64,000 bases of DNA from Mycolicibacterium sphagni (GTDB lineage: Bacteria > Actinomycetota > Actinomycetes > Mycobacteriales > Mycobacteriaceae), in the NCBI RefSeq assembly GCF_013337765.1, contig NZ_VBSB01000023.1:61251-125250 (forward strand), given 5' to 3'. The notes under the pieces were generated by a model. It saw nothing but the letters and a program-made list of their open reading frames with translations. It was not told the DNA's origin and ran no database searches. Made by a program: the position numbers and the translations under genes. Shown here piece by piece: positions 18,974 through 26,228 of the stretch (position 1 is its first letter; every line of letters starts with the position of its first letter).

Positions 18974-19829
18974 CGGGCACCCCCAGGTAGGCCGCGATGA
19001 CGGCCGGGTCGTCGCGAATCTCGGCGGGCAGCCCGTCGGCGATCTTACGGCCGAACTCCAGCACCACGATCCGGTCGGTGACACCCATGACCAGCCGCAT
19101 ATCGTGCTCGATCAGCAGCACCGTGTACCCGTCGTCGCGGATGGCGCGGATCAACTCGATCAGCGCAGCCTTCTCGCTGGGGTTGAAGCCCGCGGCGGGC
19201 TCGTCCAGGCACAGCAGCTTGGGCTCGGTGGCCAGCGCGCGGGCGATCTCGAGGCGGCGCTGATCTCCGTAGGGTAGGTTCTTGGCCTTCTCGTCGCCGC
19301 GGTGCGCGATACCGACGAATTGCAGCAGCGCCGCGGCCTTTTCGATGGCCGAGCGTTCTTCGCGGCGATGCCGCGGCGTGCGCACCAGGGCTCCGGGCAC
19401 CGACGTCTTGTGCCGCGCGTCGGTGCCGACCACCACGTTCTCCAGGGCGGTCATCTCGCCCCACAGCCGGATGTTCTGGAAGGTCCTGGCGATCCCCCGC
19501 CGGGTGATCTGGTGACGCTTGATTCGTCCCAACGGTGCCCCGTCGAACGTCACCGAACCCGAACTGGGGCGGTACACACCGGTGATCGCGTTGAAGCAGG
19601 TGGTCTTGCCCGCGCCGTTGGGCCCGATCAACCCGAGGATCTCGCCGCGCTTGATCGCGAAGCTCACCGAATCCAGGGCGGTCAGGCCACCGAACTTCAC
19701 GCTCAGATCCTTGGTCTCCAAGAGGGTTTCCCCCTCGGCGACCTCGGTGTCGCGGGTGAATACGGCCAGGCTCTCGTCGATCGGGGTGTCCGGGTCGTCT
19801 TGGGTGCGGCCGCCGGCAGGCTGGGTCAT
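18960..19829 (-). CDS. livG: Branched-chain amino acid ABC transporter ATPase LivG
   Basis: 289-residue ABC ATPase. An acidic ~35-residue N-terminal extension (TQPAGGRTQDDPDTPIDES) precedes the core. Walker A is LIGPNGAGKTTCFNAITGVY; the long LivG insert follows (RITRRGIARTFQNIRLW-type, with TALENVVVG); the expected signature position has NLPYGDQRRLEIARAL, the usual LivG variant; Walker B is LLCLDEPAAGFNPSEK. Overlaps livM by 4 bp and livF by 14 bp, so the operon is translationally coupled. Confidence 0.95.
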   Translation of the reverse strand: MTQPAGGRTQDDPDTPIDESLAVFTRDTEVAEGETLLETKDLSVKFGGLTALDSVSFAIKRGEILGLIGPNGAGKTTCFNAITGVYRPSSGSVTFDGAPLGRIKRHQITRRGIARTFQNIRLWGEMTALENVVVGTDARHKTSVPGALVRTPRHRREERSAIEKAAALLQFVGIAHRGDEKAKNLPYGDQRRLEIARALATEPKLLCLDEPAAGFNPSEKAALIELIRAIRDDGYTVLLIEHDMRLVMGVTDRIVVLEFGRKIADGLPAEIRDDPAVIAAYLGVPDDQL

Positions 19830-21019
19830 GCGGCCGCCTTGGAATCGTCGGCGTTACGCAACAGGTAACGCGCCCGCTTGCCATAGGTCAGCAGCTGCTG
19901 ACGCACCGGGAACAGGCCTTGCGGCCGGAAGATCATCAGCACCACCAGCGCAAGTCCGAAGAACAGGTATTTCAGGTCACCGAGGTTGATGCCGAAGAGG
20001 TGAACGCCGAGCAGCCGGTTGGGCAGGTACACGATGATGAACGCACCGAAGATGACACCGAGCTTGTTGCCCTGCCCGCCGAGCACCACCGCGCATAGGA
20101 ACAGCATCGAGTTGATGATGTTGAACGTGGGCGGTGCGACGTACTGCACCTGGCCGGCATACAACGCCCCTGACAGTCCGCCGATCGCGGCGCCGATGAC
20201 GAACGCCCAGAGCTTGAACCGGAAGGTGTTGACGCCCATGACTTCCGCGGCGTCCTCGTCTTCCCGGATGGCCACCCAGGCCCGGCCCGCCCGGCTTCGC
20301 TCGAGATTGCCGACGAGCAGCAGGATGCCGACCATGAGGATCAAGCCGAGCCAGAACCACCACGTTCCGTAGTTCGCGTGGCCGGATGAGTTGCCGCTGG
20401 AGAACACCCCTTCGGGTAGGTGATCGGTCTGCCCGACGCGCGGATAAGCCACCTTGTTGAGGCCGCGGGAGCCGTTGGTGACGTCGGACAGATTGTCGGC
20501 CAGCAGCCGGATGATCTCGCCGAAACCCAGTGTGACGATGGCCAAGTAGTCACCGCGCAACCGCAACGTGGGGATGCCCAGGATCAACCCGGCGAGCGCG
20601 GTGGCGGCCATGGCGAGCGGCACACACGCCAGCCAGGCCCACTTGTCACTGAACGCGCCGCTGGCGGTGAGTTTGTTCCACGGGCTGTCGGGGCTGGTGA
20701 GCAGGGCGACCGTGTAGGCGCCGACGGCGTAGAAGCCGACGTAGCCCAGGTCGAGCAGGCCGGCTTGACCGACCACGACGTTGAGGCCGATCGCGATGAT
20801 CGCGACCATGGCGAACTGGGCCATGGTGCCGCCGAAGCTGATTCCCGGAGTGTCGAAGAACGGCGGCGGGAACAGCGGCGACAGGGCAAGCAGGCCGAAG
20901 CCCAGCACGCCGATGACCCACTTCTGCACTCGGCTCAGGCCCGACCACCATTCGCGCAGCCGGTCCCCGGGAGCCAGCAGCCGGCCGCTCCACTTCGCCG
21001 GCGGTGCCTGATGCGTCAT
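19826..21019 (-). CDS. livM: Branched-chain amino acid ABC transporter permease LivM
   Basis: 397-residue permease with about ten hydrophobic segments. LivM features: an N-terminal cytoplasmic stretch, the GLNVVVGQAGLLDLGYVGFYAVGAY signature, PTLRLRGDYLAIVTLGFGEI, the EAA-like loop WVAIREDEDAAEVMGVNTFRFKLWAFVIGA (with Arg/Glu for the ATPase), and a C-terminal IFRPQGLFPVRQQ. Overlaps livH and livG by 4 bp each. Pairs with LivH to form the membrane channel. Confidence 0.95.
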   Translation of the reverse strand: MTHQAPPAKWSGRLLAPGDRLREWWSGLSRVQKWVIGVLGFGLLALSPLFPPPFFDTPGISFGGTMAQFAMVAIIAIGLNVVVGQAGLLDLGYVGFYAVGAYTVALLTSPDSPWNKLTASGAFSDKWAWLACVPLAMAATALAGLILGIPTLRLRGDYLAIVTLGFGEIIRLLADNLSDVTNGSRGLNKVAYPRVGQTDHLPEGVFSSGNSSGHANYGTWWFWLGLILMVGILLLVGNLERSRAGRAWVAIREDEDAAEVMGVNTFRFKLWAFVIGAAIGGLSGALYAGQVQYVAPPTFNIINSMLFLCAVVLGGQGNKLGVIFGAFIIVYLPNRLLGVHLFGINLGDLKYLFFGLALVVLMIFRPQGLFPVRQQLLTYGKRARYLLRNADDSKAAA

Positions 21020-22053
21020 GCGCGCGCCTTTCCGAGGCTTTCCCCGAGTATTCCGGTGGGCCTGATCAGCAGCACGAGAACGAGCAACACGAAGGCGACG
21101 ACGTCACGCCACTGGGTGCCGAATACCGCCTGGCCGTAGTTCTCCATGACGCCCAGGATCAGGCCGCCGAGCAGCGCACCGCGCAGGTTGCCGATCCCGC
21201 CGAGCACTGCCGCCGAGAACGCCTTGATGCCCAGCAGGAAGCCGCCGGAGTAGATGATGCCTTGGGGCACCTTCAGCGTGTAGAGCAGTGCTGCCGCACC
21301 GGCCAGCAGGCCACCGATCAGGAACGTGGTCATGATGATTCGTTCCCGGGATACCCCCATCAGGGTCGCGGTAGTCGGGTCCTGGGCCACCGCGCGGATG
21401 CCACGGCCGAACTTCGTCCGGTTGATCGCGATATCGGTCAGCGCTGCCAGCAGCAGTGCGGCGGCCACAACCACGATCGTGACGTTGGAGACCGTCGCGC
21501 CGAACACCTCGAACTGAGTCTTGGGCTGTACCAGGATGATTGGCTGCTGGGCGTTGCTGCCGCCGTAGCCCTTGATGATCTTGGGCAAGACGAAGTGCAC
21601 GAACTCCTGGAGTACGAACGACATACCGATCGCGGTGATCAGGAAGGTCAGCGGCCGCGCATTGCGCCGCCGCAGCGGCCGATAGGCGATAGCCTCCAAA
21701 CCCATTGCCGCCGTGCCGGATACCAGCATCGCGAACAACATGGCGATGGCGAGGTAGAACACGGTCAGCAGCACACCCTTGCTGTAGGCATTACCGCTTG
21801 GCGAGAACCCCAGGACCATGTCCAGGCAGAAGTACGCGCCGAACATCCCCAGCATGAAGATCTCGGAATGCGCGAAGTTGATCAACCGCAGCACGCCGAA
21901 CACCAGGGTGTAGCCGACGGCGACCAAGGCATAGATGGCGCCCCAGGACAGCCCATCGATGGTCAACTGCCAGAAGCCGTCTCGCAGATTGTCGATATTG
22001 AAACCGATATCACTGGCGAGACATGAGATCTGGCCGAGGCACTGATAGACCAT
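21016..22053 (-). CDS. livH: Branched-chain amino acid ABC transporter permease LivH
   Basis: 345-residue permease. LivH features: GLSWGAIYALVAVGYTLVFGVLRLINFAHSEIFMLGMFGAY, the EAA loop FGRGIRAVAQDPTTATLMGVSRERIIMTTFLIGG and GGIGNLRGALLGGLILGVMENY. The first ~30 residues (VYQCLGQISCLASDIGFN, two Cys) are an unusual N-terminal extension before TM1; the start at 22053 follows a GGAGGCC ribosome site 6-7 nt upstream, so the extension is probably real. It is separated from livK by a hairpin at 22083-22120. Confidence 0.93.
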   Translation of the reverse strand: MVYQCLGQISCLASDIGFNIDNLRDGFWQLTIDGLSWGAIYALVAVGYTLVFGVLRLINFAHSEIFMLGMFGAYFCLDMVLGFSPSGNAYSKGVLLTVFYLAIAMLFAMLVSGTAAMGLEAIAYRPLRRRNARPLTFLITAIGMSFVLQEFVHFVLPKIIKGYGGSNAQQPIILVQPKTQFEVFGATVSNVTIVVVAAALLLAALTDIAINRTKFGRGIRAVAQDPTTATLMGVSRERIIMTTFLIGGLLAGAAALLYTLKVPQGIIYSGGFLLGIKAFSAAVLGGIGNLRGALLGGLILGVMENYGQAVFGTQWRDVVAFVLLVLVLLIRPTGILGESLGKARA

Positions 22054-22082
22054 CTAGGGGCGGCCTCCTTGGTGTCTGAAAC

Positions 22083-22120
22083 GAGAACGCGCCCGAGCCT
22101 CACGGTCCCGGACGCGTCTC
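22083..22120 (-). terminator. Hairpin between livK and livH (partial terminator)
   Basis: Arms 22120-22104 and 22099-22083 pair over ~15 positions (with one bulge and a few mismatches) around a 4-nt loop, 10 nt after the livK stop, and are followed on the minus strand by GTTTC. Such an element would let the binding protein be made in excess over the permeases, or stabilise the livK mRNA end. Confidence 0.6.
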
Positions 22121-22129
22121 GCGAATCGG

Positions 22130-23347
22130 CTACTGAACCTTGTAGATCCAGATCAGGGTGGTGGTGAGCTCACCCTTGTCGGTCCACTGATACTTACGGG
22201 CAACGCCCTGTCCGTTGTAGTTCTTGACCCAGTCGAGTAGGTCCGGACGGGTGATCTTGCCCGCGTCGATGCCCTTCAGCAGAACAGTCCCGAGGTCGTA
22301 GCCCTCGGTGCTGTACGTGCCGGGAGCCTGACCGAACTTCTTGGTGTATTCGTCGGCGAAGCTGCCGGTGGCCGGGCCGCACGGGCAGGACAGGATGGCG
22401 TCCTTGGAAGCCTGGCCGGCCGCCTTGACGAACTCCGGATCCTTGGTGCCATCGGCGCTGACGAACTTGCCGGTGTACCCGCCGTCGCGCAGCTGCTGCA
22501 CGAACGGAGCTGCTTCGGCGTAGTAGCCGCTGTAGAACACCGAGTCCGGCGACTGGCCCTTGACCTGGGTCACCGCGGCCGAGAAGTCCTTGTCGCCCTT
22601 CTTGACCGAGATGTTGCACGCGGAGACCGCCACCGGGCCGAGGGTCTCCCGGACCGCCTGAGCAAGGCCGGTGCCGTAGTCAGTGCTGTCGTCGACGACG
22701 CAGACCTTCTTCTGTCCCAACGTGTTCTTCAGGTAGTTGGCGACCGAGGGGCCCTGCACACCATCGTTGGCCAGGCCGCGGAAGAAGGTCTTCCAGCCCT
22801 GCTCGGACAGTGTGACGTTGGTGGCCGACGCGGTGGCCGCGACCAGACCGGCCTGATCGAACACCGCGCCGGTGGCCTTGGTCTCGCCCGAGAATGCCGG
22901 GCCGACCAGCCCGATGGTGAAGGCGTCGTCGACGATCTGCGGTGCGATCGCGGTGGCCTTCTGCGGGTCACCTTCGGTGTCGAACGGCTTCAGCTGCACC
23001 TGGCAGCCGGGGTTGGCCGCGTTGTGCTTGTCGATGGCCAGCTGCACGCCGTACTTGATGTTGATGCCCAGCGCGGCGTCGGGCCCGTTGAGCGCGCCGG
23101 CCATCGCGATGGACACCGGCGGGCAGCTGGCCTTGCCGTCACCGGCAGGGTCGGCCGGGGTCGTGCCCGTATCGGACTTGACCTCGGCACCGTTCTGGTC
23201 GATCTGCACCTGCTCGACGATCTTCAAATCGGCTTGGGAGGAGCTCCCACCGTTCGACGGGGACTGCTGATTGCAGCCGGCGATTCCGAACACCGCCAGC
23301 AGCGCCGAGCTAGCGGCGATTGCACCGCGTGTCGCGCGTCCGCGCAC
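22130..23347 (-). CDS. livK: Branched-chain amino acid ABC transporter binding lipoprotein
   Basis: 405-residue type I periplasmic-binding protein. A lipoprotein signal peptide ends in a GIAG-C lipobox with the lipidated Cys at residue 25, followed by a Ser/Gly linker (NQQSPSNGGSSSQ). The two-lobe core starts at about residue 70: VSIAMAGALNGPDAALGINIKYGVQLAID, FDTEGDPQKATAIAPQIV, and VDDSTDYGTGLAQAV. It captures the ligand outside the membrane for LivHM. First gene of livKHMGF. GTG or ATG at 23347; AGGTGAAA lies just upstream. Confidence 0.93.
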   Translation of the reverse strand: MRGRATRGAIAASSALLAVFGIAGCNQQSPSNGGSSSQADLKIVEQVQIDQNGAEVKSDTGTTPADPAGDGKASCPPVSIAMAGALNGPDAALGINIKYGVQLAIDKHNAANPGCQVQLKPFDTEGDPQKATAIAPQIVDDAFTIGLVGPAFSGETKATGAVFDQAGLVAATASATNVTLSEQGWKTFFRGLANDGVQGPSVANYLKNTLGQKKVCVVDDSTDYGTGLAQAVRETLGPVAVSACNISVKKGDKDFSAAVTQVKGQSPDSVFYSGYYAEAAPFVQQLRDGGYTGKFVSADGTKDPEFVKAAGQASKDAILSCPCGPATGSFADEYTKKFGQAPGTYSTEGYDLGTVLLKGIDAGKITRPDLLDWVKNYNGQGVARKYQWTDKGELTTTLIWIYKVQ

Positions 23348-23535
23348 GTTTCACCTCCGGGTCAGTTGTTTCTCGGCGCCGACATCGCAAGCCACGGTCT
23401 GGGCCCGCCCCTCGACACTGCGGTTGAACATAGTCAACCCGTGGCCGCAGCGCGTGATCTTGGCCAACGCCTGGCCGTGAGCATATTCCGTATCGCGACA
23501 AACGGCGCGGTCAGAGGAAATGCAAAGTTAACGGA

Positions 23536-24153
23536 TCAATTCGACGGTGGGGCGTCGTTCGGCGTGTCGAGGGTCTCCAACACGACTTCGGCGACCCGCT
23601 TCATGGTGGTGCGCCGGTCCATGGCGGCGCGCTGAATCCACTTGAACGCCTCGGGCTCGCTCATGCCCTGATTGGTTTGCAGCAGACCCTTGGCCCGCTC
23701 GACCAGCTTCCGCGTTTCCAGCCGGTCGGACAGGTTGGCCACCTCGCGCTCGAGTTCGGTGATCTCACTGAATCGGCTGACCGCGACCTCGATCGCCGGA
23801 ATCAGGTCGCTGATCGAGAACGGCTTGACGAGGTAGGCCATCGCCCCGGCGTCGCGCGCCTTTTCCACCAGGTCACGCTGGCTGAAGGCGGTCAGCACCA
23901 CGATCGGCGCGATCCGCTTGCTGGCGATCTCGGCGGCGGCGTCGATACCGTCGCGACGCGGCATCTTGACGTCCATGATCACCAGATCGGGGTGCAGTTG
24001 TTCGGCCAGCTCGACGGCTTCCTGGCCGTCGCCGGCCTCACCGACCACCTCGTAGCCCTCGTCACGAAGCATCTCGGCCAGATCCATGCGGATCAGCGCC
24101 TCGTCTTCAGCGATCAGCACCCGTCGGGATGCGCGGTCTGGGGCGTCCGTCAT
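23536..24153 (-). CDS. pdtaR: ANTAR-domain response regulator PdtaR
   Basis: 205-residue RNA-binding response regulator, counterpart of Rv1626. Receiver domain residues ~11-125: acidic pocket EDE (16-18), phospho-acceptor D61 in VIMDVKMPRRDGI, T88 and K110 (YLVKPF). The C-terminal ANTAR domain spans ~140-195 (LETRKLVERAKGLLQTNQGMSEPEAFKWIQRAAMDRR). PdtaR is phosphorylated by PdtaS and binds paired hexaloop RNA hairpins to prevent transcription termination. ATG at 24153 (a GTG two codons earlier is also possible). PdtaS is not in this window. Confidence 0.97.
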   Translation of the reverse strand: MTDAPDRASRRVLIAEDEALIRMDLAEMLRDEGYEVVGEAGDGQEAVELAEQLHPDLVIMDVKMPRRDGIDAAAEIASKRIAPIVVLTAFSQRDLVEKARDAGAMAYLVKPFSISDLIPAIEVAVSRFSEITELEREVANLSDRLETRKLVERAKGLLQTNQGMSEPEAFKWIQRAAMDRRTTMKRVAEVVLETLDTPNDAPPSN

Positions 24154-24238
24154 GGGCACATTGTTGCGTGGTCGGCCGCAAACAGCTACCTCGAGGTGAC
24201 GGGACCGACCGTCCGGCGGCTGCGGTCCGGCGATCCAC

Positions 24239-24244
24239 TAGGGT
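24239..24244 (+). promoter_or_regulatory. Probable -10 of the tRNA-Leu promoter
   Basis: TAGGGT fits the mycobacterial TANNNT -10 and lies 22 bp before the mature tRNA 5' end, a suitable distance for a short leader. No good -35 is seen, which is common in mycobacteria. Confidence 0.4.
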
Positions 24245-24265
24245 GGAACACCGCCACAGCGGAAG

Positions 24266-24339
24266 GCCCTCGTATCCCAACTGGCAGAGGAAACGGATTC
24301 AAAACCCGTGCAGTGTGAGTTCGAATCTCACCGAGGGCA
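24266..24339 (+). tRNA. tRNA-Leu (anticodon CAA), short variable loop
   Basis: A 74-nt cloverleaf: acceptor GCCCTCG/CGAGGGC with discriminator A, D arm TCCCAACTGGCAGAGGA, anticodon loop TTCAAAA (CAA, Leu), a variable region of only 5 nt (GCAGT), and T arm GTGAG-TTCGAAT-CTCAC. CCA is not encoded. Leucine tRNAs normally have a long class II variable arm, so the class I shape is unusual. One A-C mismatch closes the anticodon stem. Confidence 0.9.
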
Positions 24340-24425
24340 CTCAAACCAGGTCAGCGTGCACAACGCTCTGCGTGCTGTTGCACCACCTCGCGGCGCTATC
24401 GCCCCATCACAGGTGCGAGGATTGA

Positions 24426-24478
24426 AGAGCACCCGCCGGGGCGCATTCAGGGGGGAATTCGCGACCCGGCGGGGCTCT
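24426..24478. repeat. Long imperfect inverted repeat with G6/C6 loop
   Basis: Arms AGAGC-(A)-CCCGCCGGGGCGC (24426-24444) and GCGACCCGGCGGG-GCTCT (24461-24478) pair over 18 positions with one bulge and one mismatch. The loop holds GGGGGG on the plus strand (CCCCCC on the minus strand). No T-run follows on plus; on minus the hairpin is followed by TCTTC. It could be a structured RNA element or a terminator for minus-strand transcription. Confidence 0.5.
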
Positions 24479-24689
24479 CATCCCCCGAAAGGGTGGTTCC
24501 TAATTGCTGCCTCCGGTAGCCGATCAACGCGACGGCGACGGCGGATGGCACTGCGCTCAGCGAATATGTTGCGACAGAACGCAACCGGAGTTGCGGGCGA
24601 GCACGCCGAAGTCGCCGTTGTAGAACGACGAAACCGCCAGCACCCGAGCGTGTCTGTCATCTAGACCCCGACCTGTCGACGGCAGAGTA

Positions 24690-24831
24690 GATCCGCAGCC
24701 TGAGATTGGACTGAGGAGCAGATGACGTTTGGTTTAAGCCCCGGGAACTGCACAGGCCGGATGAACGTTGCTCAAGGGAGACCCGCCACGGCTCATCCCC
24801 CCTTGCCGTGGCGGGTCTCCCTTGCTTTGTT
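24690..24831 (+). ncRNA. Candidate small non-coding RNA
   Basis: The intrinsic terminator ending at 24831 needs a transcript, and no plus-strand gene precedes it except the tRNA 430 bp upstream. The ~85 nt before the hairpin include a possible short stem (around CCCCGGGAACTGCACAGGCCGG, 24739-24760) and no reading frame. The terminator loop TCATCCCCCCTT shows the C-rich loop seen in mycobacterial sRNAs such as 6C/B11. The 5' end given is a guess; no clear promoter was found. Confidence 0.4.
24773..24831 (+). terminator. Strong intrinsic terminator with CCCCCC loop
   Basis: A perfect 20-bp inverted repeat (24773-24792 with 24805-24824) closes a 12-nt loop containing six Cs (24797-24802) and is followed by CTTTGTT on the plus strand. 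On the minus strand no T-run follows, so it acts for plus-strand transcription. Confidence 0.85.
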
Positions 24832-25060
24832 GCCGATATACCGGCGGACATAACGCATTCTGTGCATAAGTCCACATATCGAGTAGTCGACTACGCGTGC
24901 CCCGTCAGCCTCGCCACTTCTAAGCTGCCGCCGACGACCGCGCGTGGTGCCGCCATGATCGAGGGGAACATGGCGGCGCCAGCGCGAGTGATCGTGCGAG
25001 GCCTGCGGTCGCCCCGACAGGGGATCGCGAAACGCCGATGACATGCCATCGAGGGACAGG

Positions 25061-25795
25061 GTGACCACCTCGGGCACAATGATCGCCATCAACACCACAT
25101 TGGCTCGGCGGCGCGGGCGCCTGATCCTGCTGTCCGCGGGGCTGTTCGGTGTCCTTGCACTGCTGGCGGTCGAAATCAATTCCTGGTGGATGACAGCCCT
25201 CGACACGTCGGTCTGGAATTGGTTCGACGCTCACCGGTCTCACCGGGGACAAGGTGATTCGGTCGGCGTTTTCAGCTATATCGGTCAGCCCGTGCACGTC
25301 GCGATAGCCGGGGTGGTGGGCGGGACGCTGCTTTCATTGCGGGCACGATCGGTGATGCGGCTCGTTGTTGTGACCGGAACCGTCGGCGCCGGTGCGGTGA
25401 TCGAACAGACGCTCAAGGCTGTCGTCGAACGGACACCCCAGAATCTGCATCAGTTGCGTACCGGGTCGATGGTTGACTGGTCAATACTCGACTCCTACGC
25501 GCATTCGTTCCCGTCGGGCCATGTCACCGGAAGCGCCACGTTGTTCGGAACGGTCGCGGTGTGCCTCGGCATCGGGCGGAGTCGCACTGCACGAGTGGCG
25601 ATTTCAGGCGCAGCGGTGGCCGGCGTCCTAGCCGTCTCCTTGCTTGCACTGTACGTTCGCGCACACATATTCACCGATGTCATCGGAGGAATGGTTCTCG
25701 GCGGGGCGCTCGTAGCCCTGGGCGCTACCGCCATTGTGTCGGCGACCCCGAGCGAAGCCGATACGCCCAAAACACCGCGGGGCAGTCGGATGTAG
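25061..25795 (+). CDS. PAP2 superfamily membrane phosphatase-like protein
   Basis: 244-residue integral membrane protein of the PAP2 (lipid phosphatase) superfamily. Motif 2, SFPSGHVTGSATLFG, and the H-x3-D of motif 3 (AHIFTDVIGG) are clear, with five or six hydrophobic helices. Motif 1 reads KAVVERTPQ rather than K-x6-RP, and the Arg normally six residues before the motif-3 His is Ala (LALYVRAH), so two phosphate-binding arginines appear missing or moved. Activity is therefore uncertain. GTG at 25061 was chosen for its GAGGGA ribosome site; ATGs at 25043 and 25079 are alternatives. Convergent with the lipoprotein gene. Confidence 0.78.
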   Translation: MTTSGTMIAINTTLARRRGRLILLSAGLFGVLALLAVEINSWWMTALDTSVWNWFDAHRSHRGQGDSVGVFSYIGQPVHVAIAGVVGGTLLSLRARSVMRLVVVTGTVGAGAVIEQTLKAVVERTPQNLHQLRTGSMVDWSILDSYAHSFPSGHVTGSATLFGTVAVCLGIGRSRTARVAISGAAVAGVLAVSLLALYVRAHIFTDVIGGMVLGGALVALGATAIVSATPSEADTPKTPRGSRM

Positions 25796-25819
25796 CCAGC
25801 CGCAGTGCTGACGCGGTCA

Positions 25820-25845
25820 AGCCGCCCAGCGTTGGCTAGGCGGCT
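25820..25845. terminator. Bidirectional hairpin between convergent genes
   Basis: AGCCGCC (25820-25826) and GGCGGCT (25839-25845) form a 7-bp stem extended inside by AGC/GCT. It lies between the PAP2 stop (25795) and the lipoprotein stop (25859). It has no T-tract, like many mycobacterial terminators. Confidence 0.5.
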
Positions 25846-25858
25846 CAACCGGACCAGA

Positions 25859-26119
25859 TCAGCGAACGCAGTTGTTGCCGACGATTTCCTTGCAAACCGT
25901 TCCCGGAGGTGCCGGGTTGACCGTCGGCGAGAACGAGTTGGGGCCGCCCGGCGCCACTGCTTTCTCGGTGGGCGACGGTGCCACGGACGACGACGGCGTG
26001 GTGGTCGTCGACGGGCTATCCTTCGCACTCGAGCTGCAGGCGGTGAGCGCCCCCATCCCGACGATCGCGGCTCCGCCAGCAAAGAGTGCAATCTGGCGAG
26101 TCAGGCGACCATAGCTCAT
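25859..26119 (-). CDS. Small Ser/Thr/Pro-rich lipoprotein
   Basis: 86-residue lipoprotein of unknown function. The signal peptide (LTRQIALFAGGAAIVGMGALTAC) ends in lipobox LTAC with the lipidated Cys at residue 28. A low-complexity Ser/Thr/Pro linker follows (SPSTTTTPSSSVAPSPTEK), then a short C-terminal part with two Cys (GTVCKEIVGNNCVR) that may form a disulfide. Likely exposed on the outer face of the cytoplasmic membrane. Downstream of the nitrilase-family gene, 109 bp away. Confidence 0.72.
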   Translation of the reverse strand: MSYGRLTRQIALFAGGAAIVGMGALTACSSSAKDSPSTTTTPSSSVAPSPTEKAVAPGGPNSFSPTVNPAPPGTVCKEIVGNNCVR

Positions 26120-26228
26120 AGCGTCTCCAATCTGTGTACGCCGAAGTGGCGAAAAGCGACGTTACTGGGCGATCGCTGTGAGCCCAGTGAGCAGAGCATA
26201 TCTTCCAAGCAAACTCTTGGGCGCCATT

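Larger units (their letters stand above)
24340..25060. other. Gene-free region after tRNA-Leu
   Basis: About 720 bp without a convincing coding sequence; short frames on both strands lack ribosome sites and mycobacterial codon bias. It contains a long hairpin at 24426-24478 and a very strong terminator-like hairpin at 24773-24824 with a T-rich tail, which together suggest a non-coding RNA locus. Confidence 0.6.

Noticed and set aside
24478..24660. Minus-strand 60-codon frame in the non-coding region
   Set aside because: No ribosome site, Arg-rich composition, and no link to a promoter; treated as chance.
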